Origin: Vibrio sagamiensis NBRC 104589
Lineage (GTDB): Bacteria; Pseudomonadota; Gammaproteobacteria; Enterobacterales; Vibrionaceae
Length of the DNA stretch: 64,000 nucleotides
Reading direction: 5' to 3'
Assembly (NCBI RefSeq): GCF_007990935.1
Contig: NZ_BJXJ01000018.1
Coordinates: forward strand, 25,445 to 89,444
A program made the position numbers and the translations under genes. Positions 18,935 to 28,683 of this stretch are shown here, in pieces (positions within the stretch are counted from its first letter, which is position 1; each line of letters begins with the position of its first letter). The notes beneath the pieces were generated by a model. The model saw only the letters and a program-made list of their open reading frames with translations, made no database searches and was not told the origin of the DNA.

Positions 18935-19765
18935 ATGAAACGGATTGGGATCATACAAATGACGTCAGGTCCTGACGTATGGAGTAACCTAGACTTTATC
19001 GAAAAACAATGCGGCATTGCGGCTCGGAAAGGAGTCAAACTGGTATTAACTCCAGAAAATGCTATTCAGTTTGCCAATCGGGATGCCTATCACAAAAGTG
19101 CGGAGAAGCTGGGAGAGGGGGCGATTCAAGCCAAATTAGCCACCATTGCCAAAGAACATCAATTGACTTTAGTGATCGGCAGCATGCCAATTCGTACTCA
19201 ACATGGTGTAACCACAACCAGTTTAGTCTTTTCTCCACAAGGCCAATGTCTCGGTCATTATGATAAATTACATATGTTTGATGCGGACGTTGCTGATGGC
19301 TACGGGCATTACCGAGAATCTGAAACCTTTCATCCCGGCGATCGGGTAGTCACGATAGATACAGATATTGGTCGGGTTGGATTGAGTATTTGCTACGATT
19401 TACGTTTTCCCGATTTGTATCAAGCCTTACGTTCTTCGGGAGCTCAAATTATCCTAGTTCCCGCTGCTTTTACGGCGGTGACAGGACAAGCGCATTGGGA
19501 AGTGCTGTTGCGAGCAAGGGCGATTGAAACACAGTGCTGGGTCATCGCCAGTGGACAGACGGGCACACACCCATGTGACCGACAAACTTGGGGACATTCT
19601 ATGGTGATTGACCCTTGGGGAGAAATTAAAGCCGTGCTTGATGATCAAGTAGGGTTACTTGTGAGTGATATTGATTTGTCACACAACCAGCAAGTAAGGC
19701 AAAATATGCCACTGACTCAACATAATCGCTTTCAAATCGAATTGAAACGTAAACCAAAGAGCTAA
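18935..19765 (+). CDS. Carbon-nitrogen hydrolase (nitrilase superfamily, Nit1-like)
   Basis: A 276-residue nitrilase-fold amidase. The catalytic triad is visible: Glu in TPENAIQ, Lys in YDKLHMFD and Cys in SICYDLRFP. The sequence resembles the Nit1/YbeM branch, whose known members hydrolyse deaminated glutathione, a metabolite-repair reaction; that substrate is an inference. ATG 18935 is preceded by TAAGGA at 8-13 bases, better than an upstream in-frame codon inside yhdP. It is placed between yhdP and tldD, two bases before tldD, so it is part of the same transcript. Confidence 0.88.
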   Translation: MKRIGIIQMTSGPDVWSNLDFIEKQCGIAARKGVKLVLTPENAIQFANRDAYHKSAEKLGEGAIQAKLATIAKEHQLTLVIGSMPIRTQHGVTTTSLVFSPQGQCLGHYDKLHMFDADVADGYGHYRESETFHPGDRVVTIDTDIGRVGLSICYDLRFPDLYQALRSSGAQIILVPAAFTAVTGQAHWEVLLRARAIETQCWVIASGQTGTHPCDRQTWGHSMVIDPWGEIKAVLDDQVGLLVSDIDLSHNQQVRQNMPLTQHNRFQIELKRKPKS

Positions 19766-19767
19766 CT

Positions 19768-21213
19768 ATGAGCATAAACCAAATCGAACAGGCACTGCTT
19801 GCCCCAAATGGTCTGACAGAGCAAGACATTGCAGAGACACTCGCGAGTATTAGCACTCGTCAGATTGATTATGCGGACATCTATTTTCAGTCCAGTTGGC
19901 ATGAATCTCTGGTACTAGAAGACAGCATCATTAAAGATGGTTCATTTAACATTGATTGTGGCGTTGGTGTTCGAGCGATAACCGGTGAGAAAACAGGCTT
20001 TGCTTATTCTGACCAAATTCAACTTGAAGGCTTGAAGCAGAGTGCAATTGCCGCTAGAGGGATTGCACAGCAAGGGCAAAGCGCATCGGTACAAGCCTTT
20101 AAACGCACAGATAATCAATCTTATTATCAAGCAACCAATCCTCTGGCGGGTTGGGAAAAGCATCAAAAAACAGAACTGTTGATGTCATTGGATGCGTATA
20201 TTCGAACCAAAGAACCATTAATAAAAGAAGTGTCCATCAGCTTAAGTGGTGTTCATGAACAAATGCTTGTGGCAGCAACGGATGGTACTTTTGCAGGCGA
20301 CATTCGTCCTTTAGTTCGTCTTTCAATCAGTGTGTTAGCACAAAAAGGCGAGCGCCGAGAGCGGGGCAGTGCTGGAGGGGGAGGCCGTTTTGGCTATGAG
20401 TTCTTTTTATCTGAGCAGGACGGTGTAAAGCAAGCGTTTTATTTTGCTGATGAAGCGATTCGTATGGCGTTAGTCAATTTAGAAGCAGAAGCAGCTCCAG
20501 CAGGAGCAATGCCTGTTGTGTTAGGTTCTGGTTGGCCAGGTGTCTTATTACACGAAGCTGTTGGACATGGCTTAGAGGGAGATTTCAACCGTAAAGAATC
20601 CTCGGTATTCTCTGGTAAGGTGGGTGAAAAAGTCACTTCTTCGCTATGTACTATTGTTGATGATGGTACGTTGAAAGATCTTCGTGGCTCTTTGAATATG
20701 GATGATGAAGGAGTGAAGGGCCAATACAATACTTTGATTGAGAACGGAGTATTAAAAGGTTATATGCAAGATAAGCATAATGCACGGTTGATGGGCGTTA
20801 ACCCAACCGGTAATGGCCGCCGTGAATCCTATGCTCATTTACCTATGCCGCGAATGACCAATACTTATATGTTACCAGGACAACATTCTCCAGAAGAGAT
20901 TATTTCAACGGTCAAAAAAGGTTTGTATGCGCCAAACTTTGGTGGTGGTCAGGTGGACATTACTTCAGGTAAGTTCGTGTTCTCTGCGTCAGAAGCTTAT
21001 CTTATTGAAGATGGTAAAATTACGCGCCCAGTGAAAGGTGCGACACTTATTGGTTCTGGCATTGAAGCTATGCAGCAAGTCTCTATGGTTGGTAATGACC
21101 TTAGTATTGATAAAGGTGTCGGAGTATGTGGTAAAGCAGGACAAAGCGTGCCTGTTGGTGTTGGGCAACCGACTCTGAAGTTGGACTCACTTACTGTCGG
21201 CGGGACAGAATAA
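19768..21213 (+). CDS. tldD: Metalloprotease TldD
   Basis: A 481-residue subunit of the TldD/TldE heterodimeric zinc protease, which degrades unfolded peptides and in enterobacteria matures microcin B17 and processes CcdA. The zinc motif [12 protein letters not shown] (HExxxH) is at about residue 265, characteristic of TldD and absent from its partner. The N-terminal region has the family segment [20 protein letters not shown]. Its partner pmbA (tldE) lies 9 kb away in this window. A hairpin terminator follows. Confidence 0.97.
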   Translation: MSINQIEQALLAPNGLTEQDIAETLASISTRQIDYADIYFQSSWHESLVLEDSIIKDGSFNIDCGVGVRAITGEKTGFAYSDQIQLEGLKQSAIAARGIAQQGQSASVQAFKRTDNQSYYQATNPLAGWEKHQKTELLMSLDAYIRTKEPLIKEVSISLSGVHEQMLVAATDGTFAGDIRPLVRLSISVLAQKGERRERGSAGGGGRFGYEFFLSEQDGVKQAFYFADEAIRMALVNLEAEAAPAGAMPVVLGSGWPGVLLHEAVGHGLEGDFNRKESSVFSGKVGEKVTSSLCTIVDDGTLKDLRGSLNMDDEGVKGQYNTLIENGVLKGYMQDKHNARLMGVNPTGNGRRESYAHLPMPRMTNTYMLPGQHSPEEIISTVKKGLYAPNFGGGQVDITSGKFVFSASEAYLIEDGKITRPVKGATLIGSGIEAMQQVSMVGNDLSIDKGVGVCGKAGQSVPVGVGQPTLKLDSLTVGGTE

Positions 21214-21243
21214 ATACAAGTATAAAGACCTTAATTAATAGAG

Positions 21244-21265
21244 GGAGCCTACAGCTTTAGGCTCC
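21244..21265. terminator. Terminator between converging tldD and phoH-like gene
   Basis: GGAGCCTA (21244-21251) pairs with TAGGCTCC (21258-21265), 6-base loop. The T-tract is modest on both sides; a long T-run follows at 21283-21290. It probably serves tldD and, less surely, the convergent gene. Confidence 0.6.
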
Positions 21266-21303
21266 GTTCTTATGCCTAAGTGCTTTTTTTTACCATTAAG
21301 TAT

Positions 21304-22680
21304 CTAAAGGTTTTCCTCAGCAAATTCAGCTAACCTGCTACGAACCACGCCGTTAAGGTGGATATTCGCGCTACTTTCAAAGTTTTTAAATCGCTCAACC
21401 ATATAAGTTAAGCCAGAAGTAACAGGTGTTAAATAATGGGAATCTATTTGAGCTAAATTTCCCGAACAGACTATCTTTGTTCCTTCACCACATCGAGTAA
21501 TAATGGTTTTTATTTGCGATGCTGTGAGGTTTTGGCATTCATCGAGGAGGACAAACGCATTTTGAATCGAGCGGCCACGCATGAAGTTAATTGACTTAAA
21601 CTGAATATTCGCTTTGTCGCAAATATACCTCATAGACCCTTCAGTGCAGTGATCATTTTTGTGTAGGGCTTCTAAAGTATCGGTGACCGCAGCGAGCCAA
21701 GGCATCATTTTTTCTTCCTCAGAGCCGGGTAAAAAGCCAATGGATTCACCAATATCAGGAGTGTTACGAGTGACAATAATTTTATCGAACATCTTTTGTT
21801 CAATCGTTTGTTCAAGAGCAGCAGCCATAGTAAGAAGCGTCTTACCGCTACCTGCCGCGCCTGTTAAAATGACCAAGTCAATTTCAGGATCAAGTAAAGC
21901 ATCTAATGCCATACCCTGATAAATATTTTTAGGGGTAATATCCCACACTTGACGATTCATCAAGCGCTCTCGGCTGAGATCGAGTAGGGTTACTTTTTCA
22001 TTATCCATTGTTTCAACTCGCCCAGCAAAGTCACTGTCTTCATCAATCACATACTGATTAATGAACGTTGGCTCAAGGGGAGCTCTATCTAATTTATGAA
22101 AGGTTTTTCCCTCCAATGTATAACTTTCTACTTGCTCAATATCAGACCAGAAGTCACCACTACGTTTTTGAAAGCCTTTAGTAAGGTATTGAACATCGTC
22201 AATAAGTTGGTCGGTTCGATAGTCTTCTACATAGCATACGCCAGCCCCTTTTGCTCGTAAGCGCATGTTAATATCTTTAGTGACTAATACAACCTCTCGG
22301 GGTGCTCGTATTTTTTGTAAATAAAGGACGGCATTAAGAATGCGATTATCGCCAGCTTTATCGGCGAATGCTTTAACGGTTTCTTGTAATTCAAAATCCG
22401 CTAAAATAGAGATGGTACCTTGCTCAGGGCTATCTTTGGCTACAGGAATCCCCTCTGAGATCTCTTCAGGGGTCGCTTCTCTAAATAAATCTTCTAAAGC
22501 TCTAATCGCCACACGAGCATCTCTTGCGACGTCGCGTTTACTATCTTTAATGCGGTCAAGTTCTTCTAAAACGGTCATTGGAATTACTACATCGTGTTCT
22601 TGGAAAGAGAAAATTGCGAAGGGTTCGTGAAGAAGAATGTTGGTATCAAGTACAAACAATTTCCGTTCGGTATCGCCCAT
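21304..22680 (-). CDS. PhoH-family ATPase with N-terminal PIN domain
   Basis: A 458-residue protein. Residues 1-150 are a PIN-type RNase domain with the acidic residues in FVLDTNILLHEP, LEELDRIK and TKDINMRLRAKG. From about residue 235 a PhoH ATPase follows, with Walker A LTGAAGSGKTLLTMAA, Walker B FVLLDECQNLT and CSGNLAQID. PIN-PhoH proteins (PhoH2-like) are known as RNA helicase-RNases; physiological targets are unknown. ATG 22680 is preferred because AAGGAG lies at an ideal distance; the upstream alternative falls across that site. A GCCGC-TTT-GCGGC hairpin stands just before the ribosome site. Confidence 0.9.
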   Translation of the reverse strand: MGDTERKLFVLDTNILLHEPFAIFSFQEHDVVIPMTVLEELDRIKDSKRDVARDARVAIRALEDLFREATPEEISEGIPVAKDSPEQGTISILADFELQETVKAFADKAGDNRILNAVLYLQKIRAPREVVLVTKDINMRLRAKGAGVCYVEDYRTDQLIDDVQYLTKGFQKRSGDFWSDIEQVESYTLEGKTFHKLDRAPLEPTFINQYVIDEDSDFAGRVETMDNEKVTLLDLSRERLMNRQVWDITPKNIYQGMALDALLDPEIDLVILTGAAGSGKTLLTMAAALEQTIEQKMFDKIIVTRNTPDIGESIGFLPGSEEEKMMPWLAAVTDTLEALHKNDHCTEGSMRYICDKANIQFKSINFMRGRSIQNAFVLLDECQNLTASQIKTIITRCGEGTKIVCSGNLAQIDSHYLTPVTSGLTYMVERFKNFESSANIHLNGVVRSRLAEFAEENL

Positions 22681-22691
22681 AGCGTCTCCTT

Positions 22692-22704
22692 GCCGCAAAG
22701 CGGC
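22692..22704 (-). repeat. Short hairpin abutting the phoH-like ribosome-binding site
   Basis: On the minus strand GCCGC, TTT, GCGGC form a perfect 5-bp GC-only stem that ends directly before AAGGAG. It could modulate access to the ribosome-binding site, but it may be chance. Confidence 0.4.
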
Positions 22705-23013
22705 TTGCTTGAAAGAGTTAAGAATATATTAACTAACATTAACCTAACTCTGATTGCTTGCATTAGAGGTTGCCAGACTTGATCGGTTAGTGTGCAATCG
22801 AGTAGCAAGACAACTTACTGCAAACCCGTGTTGATCCTAATCGTGTGAATTAACTTTGCTTTAAGCAAGTTAATAAATTGAGCATGATTTATATTCCTTA
22901 TTAATAAGTATACTGAATAATGCTATTTTTACGCTCGATAATTACTATGATTTTTTACCGTTTGATTACATATCTGATTTTGAAAAAAAAATCGCTCACT
23001 TTTACGGTTTCAT

Positions 23014-23029
23014 CGTGACCTAAATCACA
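23014..23029. promoter_or_regulatory. Possible CRP-binding site
   Basis: CGTGA-CCTAAA-TCACA matches nine of the ten core bases of TGTGA-N6-TCACA. It lies 215 bases before rapA and 334 bases before the phoH-like start. No convincing -10 is correctly spaced on either side, so this is a candidate only. Confidence 0.4.
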
Positions 23030-23243
23030 GCTTCAAGTAAGATTAGCGACCTTTTTCTGCGACTGAGTCTGAGGCGATTTATCATGTCTACTTATGGCCT
23101 TTGCACATAATGAGACTGGTAATAATAATATCCAGTAATGTCGCAGGAAGCAGAATTAGAACTTAACTCTTATTGGCTAAGAACGGCCGAAAAAAGAGTT
23201 ACGAGACACACTTAGCAGAATAGAAGAACGAGGTAGTCAATAC

Positions 23244-26153
23244 ATGACATTTGCTTTGGGGCAACGCTGGATCAGCGATACGGAAAGTGATTTAGGTTTA
23301 GGTACCGTCGTAGCCATGGATGCGCGCACTGTTACGGTGATGTTTGCTGCATCTGAGGAAAACCGAGTTTACGCACGTAACGATGCGCCAGTCACCCGAG
23401 TAACGTTTAATGTTGGTGACGTCATCGATTGCCAAGAAGGTTGGTCATTAAAGGTGGAAGAAGTACTTGAGGATGAAGGCTTATATACCTATTTTGGTAC
23501 ACGTGAAGATACTCAAGAGACGGCAATCGTCTTACGTGAAATTTTTCTAAGTCACCAAATTCGATTCAATAAACCACAAGATAAGCTATACGCAGGACAA
23601 ATTGATCGCATGGACAATTTTGTATTGCGTTACCGTGCGTTGAAAAACCAATTTGAACAGCATAAAAGTCCAATGCGCGGCCTTTGTGGCATGCGTGCCG
23701 GCTTAATCCCACATCAACTTTATATTGCTCATGAAGTTGGGCACCGTCATGCACCCAGAGTATTATTAGCAGATGAGGTTGGATTGGGTAAAACCATTGA
23801 AGCTGGGATGATTATCCACCAGCAGGTGCTATCTGGACGAGCAGAGCGTATTCTTATCGTTGTACCAGAAACACTTCAGCATCAGTGGCTTGTTGAAATG
23901 ATGCGTCGTTTCAATTTACATTTTTCTATCTTTGATGAAGAACGTTGTATTGAAGCATTTGCCGAAGCTGAAAATCCATTTGATACTCAGCAATACGTGT
24001 TGTGTTCGCTAGATTTTCTTCGTAAGAGTCGTAAACGTTTTGAACAAGCACTGGAAGGTGATTGGGATCTTTTAGTCGTTGATGAAGCGCACCATCTTGA
24101 ATGGAGCCAAGATAAAGTTAGCCGTGAATATCAAGTTGTTGAAAGCTTAGCCGAACGTACCGATGGCGTTCTATTGTTAACTGCAACACCAGAGCAGCTT
24201 GGACGTGAGAGTCACTTTGCTCGTTTGCGCCTTTTGGATCCAGATCGTTTTTACGACTACGATGCATTTATCGAAGAAGAAGCACAATACGCACCTGTAG
24301 CGGATGCTATTACTGCACTTTTTTCTGGTGAGCTCCTTGGGCATGTAGCAAAAAATCAAATTGCTGAGCTTTTATCTGAGCAAGATGTTGAGCCGCTGTT
24401 CCGTGTTATTGAAAGTGATAGCGATGAGGTAGCAAAAGCATCCGCTCGCCAAGAATTAATTGATAACCTCATGGACCGCCACGGTACAGGACGAGTTTTA
24501 TTCCGTAATACTCGTGCCGCGATTAAAGGCTTTCCATCGCGCAATGTACATCTATTACCAATGGATATTCCTGAGCAATATACAACCTCGATGCGAGTCT
24601 CTGGCCTGATCGGTGGGAAAATGACCCCAGAAGCACGCGCTGTTAAGAACCTTTACCCTGAAGAAATCTTCCAAGAGTTTGAAGGTGATGAATCGAGCTG
24701 GTGGCAATTTGATTCTCGGGTTAATTGGTTACTTGAGAAAATCAAAGAAAAGCGCAGTGAAAAGGTGCTGGTTATTGCTTCTCGTGCCAGTACAGCATTG
24801 CAACTAGAGCAAGCATTACGTGAACGGGAAGGCATCCGGGCTACGGTTTTTCATGAGGGCATGAGCATACTTGAACGTGATAAAGCGGCTGCTTACTTTG
24901 CTCAAGAAGAAGGTGGCGCGCAAGTTCTGATTTGTAGTGAAATTGGCTCTGAAGGTCGTAATTTCCAGTTTGCAAACCAACTTGTGATGTTTGATTTACC
25001 TTTCAACCCAGACTTGTTAGAACAGCGTATTGGGCGTCTCGATCGAATTGGTCAAGAGCGTGATATTGATATTCATGTTCCGTACTTAAAAGGTACTTCA
25101 CAGGCAATCCTAGCACGTTGGTTCGATGAAGGTTTAAATGCGTTTGTAGAAACCTGTCCGACTGGGCGAGCGGTGTACGACAAATACTCTGATTTACTGA
25201 TTGAAATGTTGGCATCGGGTGATATTTCAAATCTTGATGAAGTGATTGAAGAATCTGCTAAGATGAATAAAGAGCTGAAATCAAAGTTAGAACAAGGTCG
25301 TGATCGCCTACTAGAGATGCACTCAAATGGTGGTGAGAAAGCGCAGCAAATTGTTGAAAAAATCTCTTCAACGGATGGGGATACTAACCTTGTCACGTTC
25401 GCTTTATCTTTGTTTGATACCATTGGCCTAAATCAAGATGATAAAGGCGAAAACGCGCTAGTGGTCACGCCATCTGAGCACATGATGGTGCCAAGCTATC
25501 CGGGACTGCCGTACGAGGGAGCGACGATTACTTTTGACCGAAATACGGCTCTTTCTCGAGAAGATATGAACTTTATTAGTTGGGAGCACCCAATGATCCA
25601 AGGTGGTATTGATCTTCTTATGAGTGAAGGGGTCGGTATGACGGCAGTATCATTACTCAAAAATAAAGCCTTACCCGTTGGTACGATTTTATTGGAATTG
25701 GTGTATATTGTGGATGCTCAGGCGCCAAAAAGCAGTGGAATTTCCCGTTTCTTACCCAAAACACCGATTCGTTTAATGATGGATGCGCGTGGTAATGACC
25801 TTTCTGAACAAGTGGAGTTTGAAGGGTTTAACCGTCAGCTTAGCCCAGTAAACCGCCATTTGGGCAGCAAACTGGTGACTTCTGTTCAGAAAGACGTGCA
25901 CAACTTGATTGAAGCAGGCGATGGTTTAATTGAGCAGAAAGTTGAGCAAGTTCGACAGCAAGCACATCAGGATATGCACCATAGCTTGAACTCAGAGCTG
26001 GAGCGCTTACAAGCTTTGAAAGCCGTAAACCCAAATATTCGAGATGAAGAACTTGAAGCTATAGAAGCGCAGATCAAAGAGCTAAGTGGCTATATTAATC
26101 AAGCTCAGGTTCAACTGGATTCACTCCGTCTGATTGTTGTGAGTCATAACTGA
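23244..26153 (+). CDS. rapA: RNA polymerase-associated ATPase RapA (HepA)
   Basis: A 969-residue SWI2/SNF2-family protein that binds RNA polymerase and promotes its recycling after transcription. An N-terminal Tudor-like pair (about residues 1-110) precedes the RecA-like domains: motif [15 protein letters not shown], motif [12 protein letters not shown], motif [11 protein letters not shown], then the C-terminal helicase half with [13 protein letters not shown] and [12 protein letters not shown]. The length matches E. coli RapA (968). The E. coli neighbour rluA is also here, but an NRAMP-like gene is inserted between. A strong terminator follows. Confidence 0.98.
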   Translation: MTFALGQRWISDTESDLGLGTVVAMDARTVTVMFAASEENRVYARNDAPVTRVTFNVGDVIDCQEGWSLKVEEVLEDEGLYTYFGTREDTQETAIVLREIFLSHQIRFNKPQDKLYAGQIDRMDNFVLRYRALKNQFEQHKSPMRGLCGMRAGLIPHQLYIAHEVGHRHAPRVLLADEVGLGKTIEAGMIIHQQVLSGRAERILIVVPETLQHQWLVEMMRRFNLHFSIFDEERCIEAFAEAENPFDTQQYVLCSLDFLRKSRKRFEQALEGDWDLLVVDEAHHLEWSQDKVSREYQVVESLAERTDGVLLLTATPEQLGRESHFARLRLLDPDRFYDYDAFIEEEAQYAPVADAITALFSGELLGHVAKNQIAELLSEQDVEPLFRVIESDSDEVAKASARQELIDNLMDRHGTGRVLFRNTRAAIKGFPSRNVHLLPMDIPEQYTTSMRVSGLIGGKMTPEARAVKNLYPEEIFQEFEGDESSWWQFDSRVNWLLEKIKEKRSEKVLVIASRASTALQLEQALREREGIRATVFHEGMSILERDKAAAYFAQEEGGAQVLICSEIGSEGRNFQFANQLVMFDLPFNPDLLEQRIGRLDRIGQERDIDIHVPYLKGTSQAILARWFDEGLNAFVETCPTGRAVYDKYSDLLIEMLASGDISNLDEVIEESAKMNKELKSKLEQGRDRLLEMHSNGGEKAQQIVEKISSTDGDTNLVTFALSLFDTIGLNQDDKGENALVVTPSEHMMVPSYPGLPYEGATITFDRNTALSREDMNFISWEHPMIQGGIDLLMSEGVGMTAVSLLKNKALPVGTILLELVYIVDAQAPKSSGISRFLPKTPIRLMMDARGNDLSEQVEFEGFNRQLSPVNRHLGSKLVTSVQKDVHNLIEAGDGLIEQKVEQVRQQAHQDMHHSLNSELERLQALKAVNPNIRDEELEAIEAQIKELSGYINQAQVQLDSLRLIVVSHN

Positions 26154-26209
26154 TTATTGTCAGTCTAAATAGATTGCAGTTAATCACGTACCTTTGAATA
26201 AAATAACTA

Positions 26210-26236
26210 AAGGCCTTCAGTTGAAGGCCTTTTTCT
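26210..26236. terminator. Terminator after rapA
   Basis: AAGGCCTTCA (26210-26219) and TGAAGGCCTT (26222-26231) form a 10-bp stem followed by TTTTTC. The complementary A-run on the other side is weaker, so it mainly serves rapA. Confidence 0.85.
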
Positions 26237-26350
26237 TTGCTTGCTATTCCGCTTGATTGACTTGCTTAAATTTGACTCAGTGAAATAGCTCTGAATAGAT
26301 GTCGCTCTGCATCAAATCTCTGAGGTCATTTGGGTAGGCTAAAGCGTGAA

Positions 26351-27616
26351 TTACATGATCCATTTCCACCAAATAAACACCGCTAAAAAGCCGAACAGGT
26401 AAACTAACCCTGCGAACGAGAGCCACTTCAATTTGCGACTTAATCTCAGTGATTTAGGTAATTTTGTTTTACTCACCAAAATATAGTTGAGCAAAGCAAA
26501 GAATGGTGTCGTGATAAACGCGAGTACCATGGCAAAGTTCAGCATTGGTAGGAGGGCTGATGCCCAAAATATCACAATGCTTAATGCCAATATTGATACT
26601 GTCAGCATGATGGCGGAAGTGGTTTTTGGGTTTGTTTTTGTCTGTAAACGCAGCAGACGTTGTGAATCTGAAATGACTCGAGAGTAACCATCAATGACGG
26701 TAATCGTACTACCGAAAATACAAAAGAAAGCAATGATAGCAATAAGGTAGCGTGACCATTCACCGATGGTCGATGCATATAAGCCGACAAGTTGGTGAGA
26801 AAACCCTATCCCAGAACTTTTGAGCTCAATGCCGGAGCCATGCAGCGTCAAGGCTCCCAAAGATAAAAATATTAACGCGAGTATTGCCGTACCAATGTAG
26901 CCGACGTTGAAATCAAACAATGCGGAACGTAGCGTGACCTTTTGTTGGTTTGTTTGGCGCTTTAGCCAAGCGGACGTTAAACAAGATATTTCGATCGGTG
27001 CTGGCATCCAGCCCATAGTTACTACAATAAAACCGATTGCGGCTAGGGACCAAGGGGAAGGTGATTCAAAGTTTGCGACCGGTTCTACAGGGCTGCCGAA
27101 TGCAATCGTCACAGCAATGAGAGTCGCAATGGTAAGAACCGCCATAATGATTTTGGATAGTGCATCTAGGGCTTTGTAATGGCCAGCAAATAAAATCACT
27201 AAACAGGTCACGACAACAATAGTGCTCAGAGAGACCATCGATAGGGAAAAAGGCATGAAGTAGCCCAACAAACTTGCACTAAACATCAAAAGGGCTGCGG
27301 TGTTGATGACGCCTGAAATAGAACTGAGAAGTAAGAACAACCACAGATATGGACGACCAAGATTAGCGTAACCCTCAACTAATGTTTTACCTGTTCCCAT
27401 TGTGTACTGAATTGCCGCCCGAAAAAATGGATATTTAAAAACGTTAACGAGCAGGATAAGCATTGCGAGTTGCCAGCCGTAGATTGCCCCCGCTTTAGTT
27501 GATGCCACAAGATGCGATCCTCCAACTGCCGCAGAAGCCATTAAAATTCCAGGGCCAAGTGAGCGAATAAGTTGGAGTTTTTTTGGGTGTGTTGGATGAG
27601 GTGCGGTTACTTCCAT
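26351..27616 (-). CDS. NRAMP-family metal-ion transporter homologue, atypical
   Basis: A 421-residue protein with about 11 hydrophobic helices and the LeuT-fold NRAMP pattern (SLGPGILMASAAVGGSH in helix 1; TMGWMPAPIEIS in helix 6; GSTITVIDGYSRVISDSQR late). The canonical metal-binding motifs are missing: DPGN of helix 1 is replaced by VGGS, and the helix 6 MPH by MPAP. It therefore belongs to a divergent branch (compare the YcsG-like or NRAMP-related groups) whose substrate I cannot name. ATG 27616 has AAAAGGAAAA upstream and fits the family better than the in-frame ATG at 27673. It is a single-gene unit between rapA and rluA. Confidence 0.8.
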   Translation of the reverse strand: MEVTAPHPTHPKKLQLIRSLGPGILMASAAVGGSHLVASTKAGAIYGWQLAMLILLVNVFKYPFFRAAIQYTMGTGKTLVEGYANLGRPYLWLFLLLSSISGVINTAALLMFSASLLGYFMPFSLSMVSLSTIVVVTCLVILFAGHYKALDALSKIIMAVLTIATLIAVTIAFGSPVEPVANFESPSPWSLAAIGFIVVTMGWMPAPIEISCLTSAWLKRQTNQQKVTLRSALFDFNVGYIGTAILALIFLSLGALTLHGSGIELKSSGIGFSHQLVGLYASTIGEWSRYLIAIIAFFCIFGSTITVIDGYSRVISDSQRLLRLQTKTNPKTTSAIMLTVSILALSIVIFWASALLPMLNFAMVLAFITTPFFALLNYILVSKTKLPKSLRLSRKLKWLSFAGLVYLFGFLAVFIWWKWIM

Positions 27617-27859
27617 ATTCTTTTTTTCCTTTTTTATCAATATAAAATGATAACTATCAGTCTGGTCGAGCATGTCAATTTGATTTTATTAGCCTTGAGG
27701 TCAGTTCTTCATTTTTTATTCACCGTCTTCAAATGAGCTCGAGATGTTGGATCCAAACACCTTGAACTCATTCAGAGATACAATGGAGTAAAATACATTT
27801 GAAGAGTATCGAAGTGGTAAATTAAATGGGTTTATACATGCATCTTATGTGAGCTTGGG

Positions 27860-27865
27860 TATAAT
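27860..27865 (+). promoter_or_regulatory. Likely -10 element for rluA
   Basis: A perfect TATAAT 33 bases before the rluA start; the -35 region (near CATGCA) is weak. The 220 bases upstream of rluA hold no gene. Confidence 0.45.
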
Positions 27866-27897
27866 CAGCGCGTTTTTAATTTGTGAAGATAACCACC

Positions 27898-28650
27898 ATG
27901 GCGATGCTTGAATATAATCCACCGACAGAACCTTGGATCGATATTGTTTTTGAAGATGATCAACTGCTGGCGGTCAATAAACCCTCCGGTCTGCTGTCTG
28001 TTCCGGGAAGACTTGCTGAGCACTATGACAGCATGTGGAGTCGCCTACAGGAAAGGTACCCAGATATTCAAGTGGTGCATCGTCTAGATATGTCGACTTC
28101 TGGCTTAATGATTTTAGCCAAAAATAAGCAGGCTGAGAGTGCATTAAAGAAACAGTTTCAGTTTCGTTTAACGCATAAGATCTATTATGCCCGTGTTTGG
28201 GGACATGTAGATCAGGAAGAAGGTGAAATTGACCTGCCATTGATTTGCGATTGGCCTAACCGTCCTAGACAGAAAGTGTGTTTTGAAGATGGAAAGCCTT
28301 CTAAGACTTTATTCCAAGTGGTCAATCATGAGCAACATTCTGATGGTTCGAAGACCACGGTGGTGCGTTTGCTGCCTATCACAGGGCGTTCGCATCAATT
28401 ACGTGTACATATGCAGGCATTAGGTTACCCAATTGTTGGTGATGAATTTTATGCCACTGAAGAGGCAAGATCCTTCTCTGAACGACTTGAATTGCATGCT
28501 TCTGAGCTCAGTTTTTATGATCCGACTGACGATTCATTGCGCAGTATTTTTGTTGCTTGTGATTTTTATCCGCAAGCCAAAGAGATGATCTTTGACTATT
28601 TTGAACCAGAGCGTAAATTACCCGATTACAAAACACTGCCACGGCCATAA
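27898..28650 (+). CDS. rluA: Dual-specificity rRNA/tRNA pseudouridine synthase RluA
   Basis: A 250-residue enzyme. E. coli RluA makes pseudouridine at 23S rRNA position 746 and at position 32 of several tRNAs. The catalytic Asp is in VHRLDMSTSG (about residue 64) and the conserved RPRQKVCFEDGKPS and LLPITGRSHQLRVHMQALG segments are present. The start MAMLEYNPPTEPW aligns with E. coli RluA, so I use ATG 27898 over the GTG at 27883. There is no S4 domain, as expected for RluA. Its downstream neighbour starts 33 bases after it. Confidence 0.95.
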   Translation: MAMLEYNPPTEPWIDIVFEDDQLLAVNKPSGLLSVPGRLAEHYDSMWSRLQERYPDIQVVHRLDMSTSGLMILAKNKQAESALKKQFQFRLTHKIYYARVWGHVDQEEGEIDLPLICDWPNRPRQKVCFEDGKPSKTLFQVVNHEQHSDGSKTTVVRLLPITGRSHQLRVHMQALGYPIVGDEFYATEEARSFSERLELHASELSFYDPTDDSLRSIFVACDFYPQAKEMIFDYFEPERKLPDYKTLPRP

Positions 28651-28683
28651 ACTTATTTTTAGGCAGTGAATGAGGGTTTATTT

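Larger units (their letters stand above)
22681..23243. other. Divergent intergenic region between phoH-like gene and rapA
   Basis: About 560 bases with no convincing gene. It must hold the promoters of both neighbours. On the phoH-like side a small perfect hairpin (22692-22704) abuts the ribosome-binding site. A CRP-like palindrome lies at 23014-23029. The 170 bases before rapA are purine-rich and end in GAACGAGGTAGTCAATAC before ATG. I could not pick a convincing sigma-70 pair. Confidence 0.5.

Noticed and set aside
27635..27660. TGATAGTTATCA upstream of the NRAMP-like gene as a Fur site
   Set aside because: Only the inner dyad fits; the match to the 19-bp Fur consensus is poor.
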